Shown here one piece after another: positions 37,437-46,028 of a DNA stretch of 64,000 nucleotides (its first letter is position 1; the number at the start of each line of letters is the position of its first letter). The notes beneath the pieces were generated by a model. It made no database searches and was not told the DNA's origin. It was given only the letters and a program-made list of their open reading frames with translations. The stretch is from Hydrogenophaga sp. PBL-H3. GTDB lineage: Bacteria > Pseudomonadota > Gammaproteobacteria > Burkholderiales > Burkholderiaceae_C. A program made the position numbers and the translations under genes. The DNA is taken from contig NZ_CP044972.1 in NCBI RefSeq assembly GCF_010104355.1, forward strand, positions 1,550,001 to 1,614,000, given 5' to 3'.

Positions 37437-38264
37437 TCAGAAGAGGCTCTCGCGCACGTAGAGCACGTCGTTGGGCAGCACCAGGTCGTTCATCTGGGGT
37501 GCCAGCAGCTTCACGCTGCCGTCGTCCTGCTGGCGGTGCAGTTGCAGTCGGTCGCGCGAGCCACGGGCAGTGGGGCCACCGGCCAGGGCCAGGGCCTGCA
37601 TGACGGTCATGGACCGTTCGATGCGGAACGAGCCCGGCCGTTGGGCTTCGCCGTAGACATAGAACACCGGTGCGCGGTGCACGTAGATGACGTCGCCGCC
37701 CTGCAGCACGATGTCGTCGTCGCTGCGCTCACGCAGGAAGAGGGCGGGCAGATCGACCAGCTTGCGAAACGGCTTGCCGGCGCGCTGACCACTCACGATC
37801 ACCACGTCGTCTCCGCTCGGTGCGGTGCCACCCGCATTGGCCAGCATGTCGCTCAGGCGGGTGCTGGCGGTCTCCAGCGGAAACCGGCCCGGCCTCCCCA
37901 CCTGACCCAGCACCGACACCTGGCTCCCGCGGATCTGGGTGAGCAGCAGCGTGACTTGCGGGTTCTGCAGGAAGCCACCACTCTTGAGTGCGTCGGCGAT
38001 CTTTTTCTCGGCAGCGCTGACCGGCAGCCCGCCCAGGCGGATCGACCCGATCAGGGGAAACGAGATGAGGCCGCTTTCGGTGATGCGGGTCTCCAGCGTG
38101 AGGTCGGGGTTCTGGAACACCTGCACCCGCACCGTGTCGCCAGCGGCCAGCGGGTAGTCCACCGGGCCGGTCTGCGCCTGTGCTCCCAAGGCCAGAAACG
38201 CCGAGGCAGCCAGCAACAATAGGGACCGCAGCAGGGTAGGCAGGCTCATGGGCTTGGCGCTCAC
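37437..38264 (-). CDS. epsE: Polysaccharide export protein EpsE (Wza-like)
   Basis: 275 residues. A signal peptide (LLRSLLLLAASAFLALGAQA) without a lipobox cysteine is followed by a Poly_export domain (YPLAAGDTVRVQVFQNPDL) and SLBB segments (VSVLGQVGRPGRFPLE, FYVYGEAQRPGSFRIE). It would form the outer-membrane or periplasmic exit for the polysaccharide. The GTG at 38264 overlaps the epsD stop by four bases; an ATG at 38249 is an alternative. No acylated cysteine is seen, in contrast to E. coli Wza. Confidence 0.94.
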   Translation of the reverse strand: MSAKPMSLPTLLRSLLLLAASAFLALGAQAQTGPVDYPLAAGDTVRVQVFQNPDLTLETRITESGLISFPLIGSIRLGGLPVSAAEKKIADALKSGGFLQNPQVTLLLTQIRGSQVSVLGQVGRPGRFPLETASTRLSDMLANAGGTAPSGDDVVIVSGQRAGKPFRKLVDLPALFLRERSDDDIVLQGGDVIYVHRAPVFYVYGEAQRPGSFRIERSMTVMQALALAGGPTARGSRDRLQLHRQQDDGSVKLLAPQMNDLVLPNDVLYVRESLF

Positions 38265-39271
38265 TTCAGGCCCTGCAGGCCGCGTTCGATGGCGCTCTGT
38301 TCGGGGCTGGTGGCGGGCTTGTCGCCCTGGCCTTCGGGCACCACGGCAGAGGGCGGTGCCGCAACGGCATCGCTCGGCCCTTGTGGTGCGGCAGCCGGCT
38401 TGGCCGCGGCGCGGTCGAAGTCGCCGAGGTAGGTGATGGTGGTGGCCTCGCGCAGGCGCTTGATCTCGTTGGTGACGGCCTCCGTGTTGCGCCGGTTGCC
38501 CAGAAACTGGGTGATGCCGGGCGTGGCCACGGCCTCGCTCACCGGCACCTGCTGCGAAGAAGCGATGCGCAGGAAGGTCACGCTGTCGCCCGCCTGGACC
38601 ACGGTGCTCTGACCGTCTTTGAGCGCATGCACGCGGGGCAGCAGTTCCAGCGGAATCTGCTCTGCGGTGCGGGTGGCGCTGCCGCCGCCGAACTGGATGT
38701 TGCGCGTGCGCAGGAAGCCCGCCACCTCTTCGATGGGGCGGGCCTGCTCGGCGAGTTTGGCCAGGTCGCCGACCACGCCGGTGGCCTTGGGCACCCGGAT
38801 TTCCTGCAGGTTGAAGACACGCCGCTCGGCAAACAGCGCCGGGTTGGCGGCGTAGTACTGCTTCACCTCGTCGGCGGTGGGCTTGGCCACGGTGGCGGTG
38901 AGCTGCTGAAGGAAGGCGCGAGCCAGCACCTCGCGGCGGGCGGCTTCGAGCTGGGCGACCACATCGGGCGAGCGGTGCAGCTTGCTCTCGGTGGCCTGGT
39001 CCACCGCCAGTTGCTGATCGATCAGGCGTTCGAGCACCTGGCGGCTGGCGGCCTGCACCTCGTCCTTGGAGGCATTGCCCACCGGCGTGCGGCTGAGCAC
39101 CTGGTTGATCTGGTGCACCGAGATTTCGCTGGAGCCGACTTTGGCGGCCACTTGCGTGGCCTTGGTGCTGTCTTCCTGGCTGCCGCAGGCGCTCAGGCCA
39201 ACGGTGAGTGACAAGGCCAGCGCCGTTGTTTGCAGCAGCGTGACCAGGGGGGTGCGTTTGAAGTGATTCAT
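38261..39271 (-). CDS. epsD: EpsD-family peptidyl-prolyl cis-trans isomerase lipoprotein
   Basis: 336 residues. Lipoprotein signal with lipobox LSAC (LTVGLSACGSQED). A SurA/PrsA-like N-domain and a parvulin-like region (IRVPKATGVVGDLAKLAEQA, LELLPRVHALKDGQSTVVQA) match the EpsD isomerase family of exosortase/exopolysaccharide loci. A Pro/Ala-rich C-terminal tail follows. It probably assists folding of EpsE or other export proteins in the periplasm. It is the first eps gene of the operon, 45 bases after pstS. Confidence 0.93.
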   Translation of the reverse strand: MNHFKRTPLVTLLQTTALALSLTVGLSACGSQEDSTKATQVAAKVGSSEISVHQINQVLSRTPVGNASKDEVQAASRQVLERLIDQQLAVDQATESKLHRSPDVVAQLEAARREVLARAFLQQLTATVAKPTADEVKQYYAANPALFAERRVFNLQEIRVPKATGVVGDLAKLAEQARPIEEVAGFLRTRNIQFGGGSATRTAEQIPLELLPRVHALKDGQSTVVQAGDSVTFLRIASSQQVPVSEAVATPGITQFLGNRRNTEAVTNEIKRLREATTITYLGDFDRAAAKPAAAPQGPSDAVAAPPSAVVPEGQGDKPATSPEQSAIERGLQGLK

Positions 39272-39316
39272 GTCGAACTCAAAGAAGAAAACGGGCGCGC
39301 GGGGCGCGGAACTGAA

Positions 39317-40354
39317 TTACTTGTAGGCAACGGCCTTGCCCGAGGGGTCCCGCACCCGGGCCCACAAGGACTCGATCGAATCCACGACGGGCTTGGGCAG
39401 GGCCGCGTAGCCCAGATCGGTAGTCATGGCTTCGCCCTTGGTCAGCCCCCAGTGGAAGAAGCGCAAGGTCTGCGCCGCGTTGGCCGCGTTGTCGGGCTTG
39501 GCATACATCAGCACGAAGGTGGCGCCGGTGATGGGCCAGGCGTCGGCGGCGGGTTGCTGGGTCAGCATGTGCGCGTGGGAGGTGGTCCAGTCGACGCCGG
39601 TGCTGGCGGCCCGGAACGCATCGGTGCCCGGTGCCACGAAGGCGCCGGAGGCGTTTTGCAGCAGCGCGAAGTTCAGCTTGGCCTGCTTCACGTAGGCGTA
39701 CTCCACGTAGCCGATCGCGTTGGGCGTGCGCGCGACGATGGCCGCCACGCCCACGTTGCCCCGGCCACCGCTGCCTGTGGGCCAGCCCACCTGGGTGCCC
39801 TCGCCGATGCGCGCTTTCCAGTCGGCATTCACCTTGCTCAGGTAGTTCGTGAAGATGAACGAGGTGCCGGAGCCGTCCGAGCGGAACACCGGCGTGATGG
39901 CGGTGTCGGGCAGCGGGAGCTGGGGGTTGAGGGCCTGGATGGCGGGGTCGCTCCAGCGGGTGACCTTGCCGAGATAGATGTCGCCCAGGATGGCGCCCGT
40001 GAGGCGAAGCTGGCCGGGGTTGATGCCGCGCAGATTCACCACCGGCACCACACCGCCGATGAGGGTTGGAAACTGGATCTGACCCTTGCGCGCGAGCTCG
40101 TCGTCCTTCAAGGGCGCGTCGGTGGCGCCGAAGTCCACCGTGCGTCCATCGATCTGCCGGATGCCGCCACTGGAGCCGATGGCCTGGTAGTTCACCTTCA
40201 CCTCGGCCGTGCTTTTGTAGGCATCGGCCCACTTGGCGTAAGCCGGTGCGGGGAAGGTGGCGCCAGCGCCGGTGATGTCTTGAGCCATGGCGCTCAGCGA
40301 GCAAATGGCCATGCTGGCCGCGACCCAATGGCTGGTGAAGTTGAGGAGCTTCAT
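39317..40354 (-). CDS. pstS: Phosphate-binding protein PstS (ABC substrate-binding)
   Basis: 345 residues. Signal peptide MKLLNFTSH...SLSAMAQ; phosphate-site motifs GAGATFPAPAYAKWADAY, AIGSSGGIRQ and RSDGSGTSFIFTNYL are intact. It captures phosphate in the periplasm for PstCAB, but no pstC, pstA, pstB or phoU gene lies in the window. It is followed by epsD after 45 bases on the same strand, so it may head the polysaccharide operon, and is divergent from phoB. A role as a matrix or sensory phosphate binder is possible. Confidence 0.93.
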   Translation of the reverse strand: MKLLNFTSHWVAASMAICSLSAMAQDITGAGATFPAPAYAKWADAYKSTAEVKVNYQAIGSSGGIRQIDGRTVDFGATDAPLKDDELARKGQIQFPTLIGGVVPVVNLRGINPGQLRLTGAILGDIYLGKVTRWSDPAIQALNPQLPLPDTAITPVFRSDGSGTSFIFTNYLSKVNADWKARIGEGTQVGWPTGSGGRGNVGVAAIVARTPNAIGYVEYAYVKQAKLNFALLQNASGAFVAPGTDAFRAASTGVDWTTSHAHMLTQQPAADAWPITGATFVLMYAKPDNAANAAQTLRFFHWGLTKGEAMTTDLGYAALPKPVVDSIESLWARVRDPSGKAVAYK

Positions 40355-40404
40355 GTGACGCGAACACCGGTTGACTGAGAAGACCGCGAGTCTAGGGAGC
40401 AAGT

Positions 40405-40422
40405 ACGTCAGATGTGTGACTG
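40405..40422 (-). promoter_or_regulatory. Candidate PHO box upstream of pstS
   Basis: Reading toward pstS, the sequence is CAGTCAC-ACAT-CTGACGT: two 7-base units separated by four bases, each matching five of seven positions of the E. coli CTGTCAT repeat. It lies about 50 bases before the pstS start and 88 bases before phoB. Because phoB itself is the divergent gene, autoregulation is plausible. The match is imperfect and I have no genome-wide background, so confidence is low. Confidence 0.35.
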
Positions 40423-40492
40423 GTGCAAGTCCACAGGGCGCGGGACTGCAATCAAACCGTCACTGCGCGCCACTAGGATGAACGCAAATTAC

Positions 40493-40504
40493 GGATGGAT
40501 GGAT
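40493..40504 (+). repeat. Tandem GGAT repeat in the phoB ribosome binding site
   Basis: Three exact GGAT units followed by GGAA lead straight to the ATG at 40510. The repeat also supplies the purine-rich Shine-Dalgarno sequence and three extra ATGs, of which the one at 40495 is in frame. Slippage by one unit would change the spacing or number of Shine-Dalgarno elements. Confidence 0.5.
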
Positions 40505-40509
40505 GGAAC

Positions 40510-41196
40510 ATGGCCGCTCAAATTCTGGTCGTCGAGGACGAGCCGCACATACAGGAACTCATCTCCATCAACCTGACACGTGCCGGGCACGTCGTGCGTT
40601 GTTCACCAGACGCCGAACAGGCGCGCGAGATGATGCAGCGCTCCCTGCCCGACCTGCTGTTGCTGGACTGGATGCTGCCGGGCATGAGCGGCGTGGAGCT
40701 GACGCGCATGTTGCGCTCGGAGGCCCGCACGCGCGACATTCCCATCATCTTGTTGTCGGCCCGCATTGAAGAGCGCGACAAGATCTCCGGCCTGGAGGTG
40801 GGTGCGGACGACTACATCACCAAGCCCTTCTCGCCGCGCGAGTTGATCGCGCGCGTGTCCGTGATCCTGCGCCGCCGGGTGCCGCAGGTCACGGTGGAGG
40901 TGGTGCGCATCGGCGGGCTGGTGCTCGACCCTGCGGCCAAGACCGTGATCGCGAAGGGTTTGCCGCTGGCGCTGGGCAGCACCGAGTTCCGCCTGCTTCA
41001 CTTCCTCATCACGCACACCGACCGTGTCTACAGCCGCAGCCAGCTGCTCGACCACGTCTGGGGCGCCGACTTCGTGGGCGACGACCGAACGGTGGATGTC
41101 CACATCAGCCGCTTGCGCAATGCGCTGTTGCCCGCCGGTCTGGACCAGGTGATCCGCACGGTGCGGGGCAGCGGCTACAGCCTCACCGTTGCCTGA
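40510..41196 (+). CDS. phoB: Phosphate regulon response regulator PhoB-like (OmpR family)
   Basis: 228 residues. Receiver domain with acidic pair in VVEDE, phospho-acceptor Asp53 in LLLDWMLPGMSG, and Lys105 in YITKPFSPRELIARV; a winged-helix DNA-binding domain ends in VIRTVRGSGYSL. The overall sequence is that of PhoB rather than a general OmpR regulator. No PhoR-type kinase gene is adjacent. It is divergent from pstS and lies 193 bases upstream of the type II-like secretion operon, so it could control both. Confidence 0.92.
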   Translation: MAAQILVVEDEPHIQELISINLTRAGHVVRCSPDAEQAREMMQRSLPDLLLLDWMLPGMSGVELTRMLRSEARTRDIPIILLSARIEERDKISGLEVGADDYITKPFSPRELIARVSVILRRRVPQVTVEVVRIGGLVLDPAAKTVIAKGLPLALGSTEFRLLHFLITHTDRVYSRSQLLDHVWGADFVGDDRTVDVHISRLRNALLPAGLDQVIRTVRGSGYSLTVA

Positions 41197-41318
41197 TCGC
41201 GGGGTCGGCGATTGTGTCGGCTTTGCTGCGGCTGGTCCGGCCCCGCATGGTCCGTTTGGATCAAAAAGGCGTTGGATGAACGAATTCAGTCCTCCCAACG
41301 TCCCGGTGTAACCCGCCC

Positions 41319-41347
41319 TTCACACGGCCTTCCTAAAGTCGTGTGAA
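41319..41347. promoter_or_regulatory. Inverted repeat upstream of gspG
   Basis: Perfect 8-base arms TTCACACG and CGTGTGAA with a 13-base spacer, 42 bases upstream of the gspG ATG. There is no T-run, so a phoB terminator is unlikely. The size and symmetry suit a dimeric regulator site or a leader hairpin. Confidence 0.4.
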
Positions 41348-41389
41348 CGCAAGGCCCCTTGCAAGCATCACTGTCGCGGAGCTCCCTTC

Positions 41390-41821
41390 ATGCCTCGAAA
41401 ACCTGTCCGCCGCATCCCGCGATCGCGTGGATTCACGCTGCTCGAACTGCTGGTCGTCATGGTCATCATCGGCCTGCTGGCGGGCTTTGTCGGCCCCCGG
41501 TTTTTCGCGCAGATCGGAAAGTCCGAGGTCAAGACCGCGCGTGCCCAGATCGATGCGCTGGGCAAGGCGCTCGACCAGTACCGGATCGACCTGGGGCGCT
41601 ACCCCACCAGCGAGGAAGGCCTGGCGGTGCTCAACGAGCGCCCCGCCAACCCCGGCAAGTGGTCGGGGCCGTATCTCCAGAAGGGTGTGCCGCTGGATCC
41701 CTGGGGCCAGGCCTACATCTACCGTTCACCGGGCGAGCAGGGCGAATACGACCTCTTGTCTTATGGCAAGGACCGCCAGCCCGGTGGCAGCGGCGAAGCC
41801 GAAGACCTGGTGAGCTGGTAG
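41390..41821 (+). CDS. gspG: Type II secretion major pseudopilin GspG
   Basis: 143 residues. The type IV prepilin leader is RSRG^FTLLELLVVMVIIGLL with Glu5. The GspG C-terminal pattern is clear: IDALGKALDQYRIDLGRYPT, GKWSGPYLQKGVPLDPWGQ and YDLLSYGKD. It would polymerise into the pseudopilus of the secretion machine after cleavage by a prepilin peptidase, whose gene is not in the window. It is the first gene of the operon; GGAG lies nine bases before the ATG. Confidence 0.95.
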   Translation: MPRKPVRRIPRSRGFTLLELLVVMVIIGLLAGFVGPRFFAQIGKSEVKTARAQIDALGKALDQYRIDLGRYPTSEEGLAVLNERPANPGKWSGPYLQKGVPLDPWGQAYIYRSPGEQGEYDLLSYGKDRQPGGSGEAEDLVSW

Positions 41822-41823
41822 CC

Positions 41824-43005
41824 ATGCGCTACCGCGTCAAGGCCTTGCAGGCCGACCTGTCCGTGACCGTCAGCAGCATCGACGCGGCCACGCTGGACGA
41901 TGCGCGCCGCCAGGTGCAGGCGCTGGGCCAGTCGGTCGTTTCCCTGACCCGGGAAACCCGGCTGGGAACGGGCGGTGGCCGCAACGACTTCCCCTTGCTG
42001 CTGTTCAGCCAGGAGCTGCTCTCCCTGTTGAGTTCGGGTGTGAGCATCGTCGAAGCGGTGGAGACGCTGGCCGAAAAAGAAAATCGCCCGCCCGTGCGCG
42101 CCGTGCTGGATCGCCTGCTGGCGAGTCTGCGCGAAGGGCACACGTTCTCCAGTTCGTTGCAGGCCATGCCGCAGACCTTTGCGCCGCTGTTTGTGGCCAC
42201 GGTGCGTGCCAGCGAGCGCACCAGCGATCTGAGCGAGGCGCTCGCTCGCTACATCGCCTATGGCAACCAGCTGGAGACCCTGCGCGGAAAGCTGGTCAGT
42301 GCCGCCATCTACCCCGCCATGCTGATCGGTGTGAGTTCCCTGGTGATCCTGTTCCTCATGGGTTACGTGGTGCCTCGCTTCTCGCACATCTACGAAGACA
42401 TGGGCGACAAGCTGCCCTTCATGTCGCGACTCATGCTGCAGTGGGGTCAGGCGGTCGAGCAGCACTGGCCTGTGTTGCTCGGGCTCATGGCTGCGCTGGT
42501 GGCCGCTCTGGCCATGGGCGGTGGCCGCTGGCTCGGCCAGCGCCTGATGGGACAGCTCTGGCGCATTCCTGCGGTGGGCGAGCGCATGCGCGTGTTCCAG
42601 CTGGCCCGCCTCTACCGCACGCTGGGCATGCTGCTGCGTGGCGGCATTGCCATCGTTCCCGCGCTCGACATGGTGAGCGGCCTGCTGTCGCCCGCGCTGC
42701 AGCCCCGACTGGCGGCCGCCACCAGCCGTATCCGCGAAGGGCAACCCATGTCGCAGGCGTTCGAGACCCAGGGCCTGAGCACGTCGGTCTCGCTGCGCAT
42801 GCTGCGGGTGGGTGAACGCACCGGCAACATGGGCGAGATGATGGAGCGGTCCGCCGCCTTCCACGACGAGGAGCTGTCCCGCTGGGCCGACTGGGCCACC
42901 CGCCTGCTGGGCCCGGCGCTGATGCTGATCATGGGCCTGGTGATCGGCGCGATCGTGGTGCTCATGTACCTGCCCATCTTCCAGCTGGCGGAGAGTGTGC
43001 AATGA
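41824..43005 (+). CDS. gspF: Type II secretion inner-membrane protein GspF
   Basis: 393 residues from MRYRVKALQADLSVT, two bases after the gspG stop. It has duplicated T2SSF domains (LLFSQELLSLLSSGVSIVEA and FQLARLYRTLGMLLRGGIAI) and three hydrophobic helices. It forms the inner-membrane platform acted on by the GspE ATPase. The final four bases overlap gspE. The N-terminal 65 residues are shorter and more divergent than in classical GspF. Confidence 0.93.
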   Translation: MRYRVKALQADLSVTVSSIDAATLDDARRQVQALGQSVVSLTRETRLGTGGGRNDFPLLLFSQELLSLLSSGVSIVEAVETLAEKENRPPVRAVLDRLLASLREGHTFSSSLQAMPQTFAPLFVATVRASERTSDLSEALARYIAYGNQLETLRGKLVSAAIYPAMLIGVSSLVILFLMGYVVPRFSHIYEDMGDKLPFMSRLMLQWGQAVEQHWPVLLGLMAALVAALAMGGGRWLGQRLMGQLWRIPAVGERMRVFQLARLYRTLGMLLRGGIAIVPALDMVSGLLSPALQPRLAAATSRIREGQPMSQAFETQGLSTSVSLRMLRVGERTGNMGEMMERSAAFHDEELSRWADWATRLLGPALMLIMGLVIGAIVVLMYLPIFQLAESVQ

Positions 43006-44696
43006 ACGCGCCGCGCGAAATGCAGCACCTGGCGCAGGCGTTTTCGGCGGCCGAGTTGCAGCAGGCGCGGGCCGCCGCGCTGACCCAGGGCATGGGCCTG
43101 ATCGCCTGGCTGGAGGGCCAGGATGGTCAGCCCGGTGGCTGGCTCGCCCGGCTGGCCGCGACCGCCGGCGTTCCCGCCCTGGGCATGGAAGAGCTGCACG
43201 CGCTGCGGCCCGCCTTTGACCTGTTGCCTTATGGCGAGGCGCTGCAGCGCGAATGCCTGCTGATGCGCGCAGAACCTCTGGCAGAAGGCACCGAGGGTGA
43301 TCTGGTGCTGGTGGTGTCCGACCCCTTCAACACCGACCTGCTGGCCTGGGCCGAAGAGCGCGTGCGCCAGCCCAAGCAGCTGCAACTGGCCCACCGCGCC
43401 GACATCGCGGCCTACCTGGCCCGCCACGAAGACAGCCTGCGCGCGATGGACAGCCTGGCCCCGATGCAGCAGGCCACGGGCGCCACCGAGGGCGAAGACA
43501 TTTCCCTGCGCAGCATCAGCGAGGACGCCAGCCCGGTGGTGCGGCTGGTCAACTCCACGCTGTACGACGCGCTCAAATCGGGTGCGAGCGACATCCACCT
43601 GGAGACCGCCGGGGGCGGCATCTACATCAAGTACCGCATCGACGGCGTGCTGGCCAGCGTCGGCGGCATCCACGGCAGCGAGAACGCCGAGCAGGTGATC
43701 TCGCGCATCAAGGTGATGGCCGAGCTCGACATCGCCGAGCGCCGCGTGCCGCAAGATGGGCGCTTCAAGGTGGCGGCACTCGGACGCGACATCGACATCC
43801 GCGTCTCCATCATGCCCAGCATCCACGGCGAGGACGCCGTGCTGCGCGTGCTCGACAAGGAGCGCCTGTCGGACCAGGTGACGGGCCTGCGGCTGGAGGC
43901 ACTCGGCTTCGATGCACAGACCATGCGGGCCCTGCGCGCGCTGTGCCAGGAGCCTTATGGCATGTTGCTGGCCACCGGCCCCACCGGCAGCGGCAAGACC
44001 ACCACCCTGTACGCGGCGATCAACGAGATCAACCACGGCCACGACAAGATCGTGACCATCGAGGACCCGGTGGAGTACCAGCTCGCGGGCGTGCTGCAGA
44101 TCCCGGTGAACGAGAAGAAGGGCCTGACGTTTGCGCGCGGACTGCGCTCGATCCTGCGCCACGACCCCGACAAGATCATGGTGGGCGAGATCCGCGACGG
44201 CGAGACCGCGCAGATCGCGGTGCAGGCCGCGCTCACCGGCCACCTGGTGCTCACCACCGTGCACGCCAACAACGTGTTCGACGTGCTGGGCCGCTTCACC
44301 CACATGGGCGTGGACCCCTACAGCCTGGTGGCCGCGCTCAACGGCATCGTGGCGCAGCGCCTGGTGCGTGTGAACTGCCCCGATTGCGCGGCACCCGACA
44401 CCCCCTCGGCCGAGCTGCTGGCGGAGAGCGGTCTGGGCGACGTGGGTGGTTTCCGCTTCATGGCCGGACGGGGCTGCGCGGGTTGTCGCGGCACCGGCTT
44501 CAAGGGGCGCAAGGCCGTGGCCGAGGTGCTGCTGCTGGACGACGAGCTGCGCGAAATGATCGTCACCAAGGAGCCTGTTCGCCGGATCAAGGAGGCTGCC
44601 CACCGCAAGGGCACGCGCGTGTTGCGCGATGTTGGCCTGGATCTGGTGCGTCAGGGCGAGACCACTCTGCAGGAGCTCAACCGTGTTGTTCGCTGA
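43002..44696 (+). CDS. gspE: Type II secretion / type IV pilus assembly ATPase GspE
   Basis: 564 residues. An N-terminal T2SSE_N-like region (1-150) precedes the ATPase, with Walker A GPTGSGKTT near residue 327, an Asp box TIEDPVEYQ, Walker B IMVGEIRDGETA and the His box GHLVLTTVHANN. A four-cysteine zinc site (NCPDC and CAGC, about residues 459-495) is intact. It powers pseudopilus assembly from the cytoplasm and overlaps gspF by four bases. Order and type are those of GspE, though PilB relatives are similar. Confidence 0.95.
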   Translation: MNAPREMQHLAQAFSAAELQQARAAALTQGMGLIAWLEGQDGQPGGWLARLAATAGVPALGMEELHALRPAFDLLPYGEALQRECLLMRAEPLAEGTEGDLVLVVSDPFNTDLLAWAEERVRQPKQLQLAHRADIAAYLARHEDSLRAMDSLAPMQQATGATEGEDISLRSISEDASPVVRLVNSTLYDALKSGASDIHLETAGGGIYIKYRIDGVLASVGGIHGSENAEQVISRIKVMAELDIAERRVPQDGRFKVAALGRDIDIRVSIMPSIHGEDAVLRVLDKERLSDQVTGLRLEALGFDAQTMRALRALCQEPYGMLLATGPTGSGKTTTLYAAINEINHGHDKIVTIEDPVEYQLAGVLQIPVNEKKGLTFARGLRSILRHDPDKIMVGEIRDGETAQIAVQAALTGHLVLTTVHANNVFDVLGRFTHMGVDPYSLVAALNGIVAQRLVRVNCPDCAAPDTPSAELLAESGLGDVGGFRFMAGRGCAGCRGTGFKGRKAVAEVLLLDDELREMIVTKEPVRRIKEAAHRKGTRVLRDVGLDLVRQGETTLQELNRVVR

Positions 44697-45504
44697 CCGT
44701 CCCCTGCTGCAGGTGGCCCTGCTGGAAAACTGCCTCGTGATCGGCAACGCCGAGCGGCAACGCAACAAGGCCGGGCACAAGGCGGACGTGCTGAACCTGC
44801 CCATGGCCGCGCCCCAGGCCCCGGCCTGGCAGCCAGCCGTGGCCGCGCTGTCTGGCTGGCTGCGCGAGCGTGGCTTGCAGCGCGCCCAACTGCGCGTGTT
44901 CCTCAGCAGCCAGCTGGTGCGCTGGCAGCTGCTCGAATGGCAGCCACAACTGACACGCCCGCGCGAGCTGGACGCCTATGTGCATCTTCGCTTTCGCGCC
45001 ACCTTCGGCGCTGTGGCCGACGGCTGGCGCGTGGTCCACACCGAGCCCTTGCCCGGGCGTGCCTTGCCCGCCTGCGCGATCGACGAGGCGCTGCTGGCCG
45101 AGCTGCAGGCTTTGGGCAGCATTGGCCACACCAAGGTGGCCAGCGTGGTGCCCTATTTTTCCGCCGCCTTCGACCGCTGGCGCGGCAGCCTGGGTCATCA
45201 GACCGCGTGGTTCGGCGTGATCGAGCCCGGCAGCTTGACGCTGGGCCTGCTGCACCGGGGTGTCTGGCAGGGGCTGCGCTCGGCGCGTCACGCCCAGCCT
45301 TCCGCCACCGGCTGGCGCAGCTTGCTGCCCGCGCTGCAGGCACAGATCCGCCTGGCCAGCGGCATCGAGGTCGACCCGTCACCGCCGGTGTACCTGGTGG
45401 GCTGCGGTGGCGTGGCCGGTGATCGCCGCGAGGCCGGCGTGGTGTGGCTCGCGGCCGAAGGTGGCGGGCCGTCGGGGGTCGAGCGCATGGCCTGGGGAGT
45501 CTAG
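44683..45504 (+). CDS. PilM/GspL-like assembly-platform protein
   Basis: 273 residues from the GTG at 44683, which overlaps the end of gspE and has AGGAG eight bases upstream; TTG 44686 is possible. Sequence similarity to known families is weak. The identification rests on position directly before PilN-, PilO- and PilP-like genes, where PilM or the cytoplasmic half of GspL is expected, and on an alternating beta/alpha pattern with no membrane segment. It may couple the ATPase to the inner-membrane proteins. Confidence 0.6.
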   Translation: MLFADRPLLQVALLENCLVIGNAERQRNKAGHKADVLNLPMAAPQAPAWQPAVAALSGWLRERGLQRAQLRVFLSSQLVRWQLLEWQPQLTRPRELDAYVHLRFRATFGAVADGWRVVHTEPLPGRALPACAIDEALLAELQALGSIGHTKVASVVPYFSAAFDRWRGSLGHQTAWFGVIEPGSLTLGLLHRGVWQGLRSARHAQPSATGWRSLLPALQAQIRLASGIEVDPSPPVYLVGCGGVAGDRREAGVVWLAAEGGGPSGVERMAWGV

Positions 45505-45506
45505 AG

Positions 45507-46028
45507 ATGCCACCGTTGCGCATTGACTTCCTGCGGCGCCGGCCACCGGCTTCATTGCTGGGCTGGGCACTCATGCTGGTGGGCTTGGTCGGCATGGCCC
45601 TGGCGGCGCTCGACTACGCGCAGGCGCGCGAAGAACTGCAGTCCACGCTGGAGCGGGCCGAGCGCCAGGCGCGCAGCGCCAAGACGCGACCGCGCAGCAC
45701 CGCAGCCGTGCCGGCGGCGGGTGTGCTGGCGGCCAGTGCGCGCGTGGGCACAGCGGTCTCCCCGCCGTGGGGACGCCTGCTCAGGGAGCTGGAGCAGGTG
45801 GCCGATCCGGGCATTGCCCTGCTGGGCATCGAAGCCCAGGGCGCTTCGCGCCAGTTGCGCATCACCGCAGAGGCCAGGACCATGCCCGAGGTGATCGCCT
45901 ATGTCGAGAGCCTGCGCCGCTCGCCGCTGAGCAGTTCGGTGGTGCTGGGCTCGCACGAAGTGGTCACGCAGGACGGTGTGCCGGTGATCCGCTTTTCGCT
46001 GGACATGGCCTGGGGAGCGGCCTCGTGA
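45507..46028 (+). CDS. PilN-like secretion-system membrane protein
   Basis: 173 residues. A short cytoplasmic N-terminus (MPPLRIDFLRRRP), which in PilN binds PilM, precedes one membrane helix (LGWALMLVGLVGMALAALDY), then a coiled-coil stretch and a ferredoxin-like periplasmic domain. Topology and order match PilN or the periplasmic half of GspL. It begins two bases after the preceding stop and its stop overlaps the next GTG start by four bases. Confidence 0.75.
   Translation: MPPLRIDFLRRRPPASLLGWALMLVGLVGMALAALDYAQAREELQSTLERAERQARSAKTRPRSTAAVPAAGVLAASARVGTAVSPPWGRLLRELEQVADPGIALLGIEAQGASRQLRITAEARTMPEVIAYVESLRRSPLSSSVVLGSHEVVTQDGVPVIRFSLDMAWGAAS

Noticed and set aside
39272..39316. Possible terminator between pstS and epsD
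   Set aside because: A GC-rich stretch followed by TTTTCTTCTTT is present in the direction of transcription, but the best stem is only four pairs, so it is at most a weak attenuator.
40371..40399. Sigma-70 promoter for phoB with TTGACT
   Set aside because: A good -35-like hexamer is present but no acceptable -10 hexamer follows at 16-18 bases, so I did not list it as a promoter.
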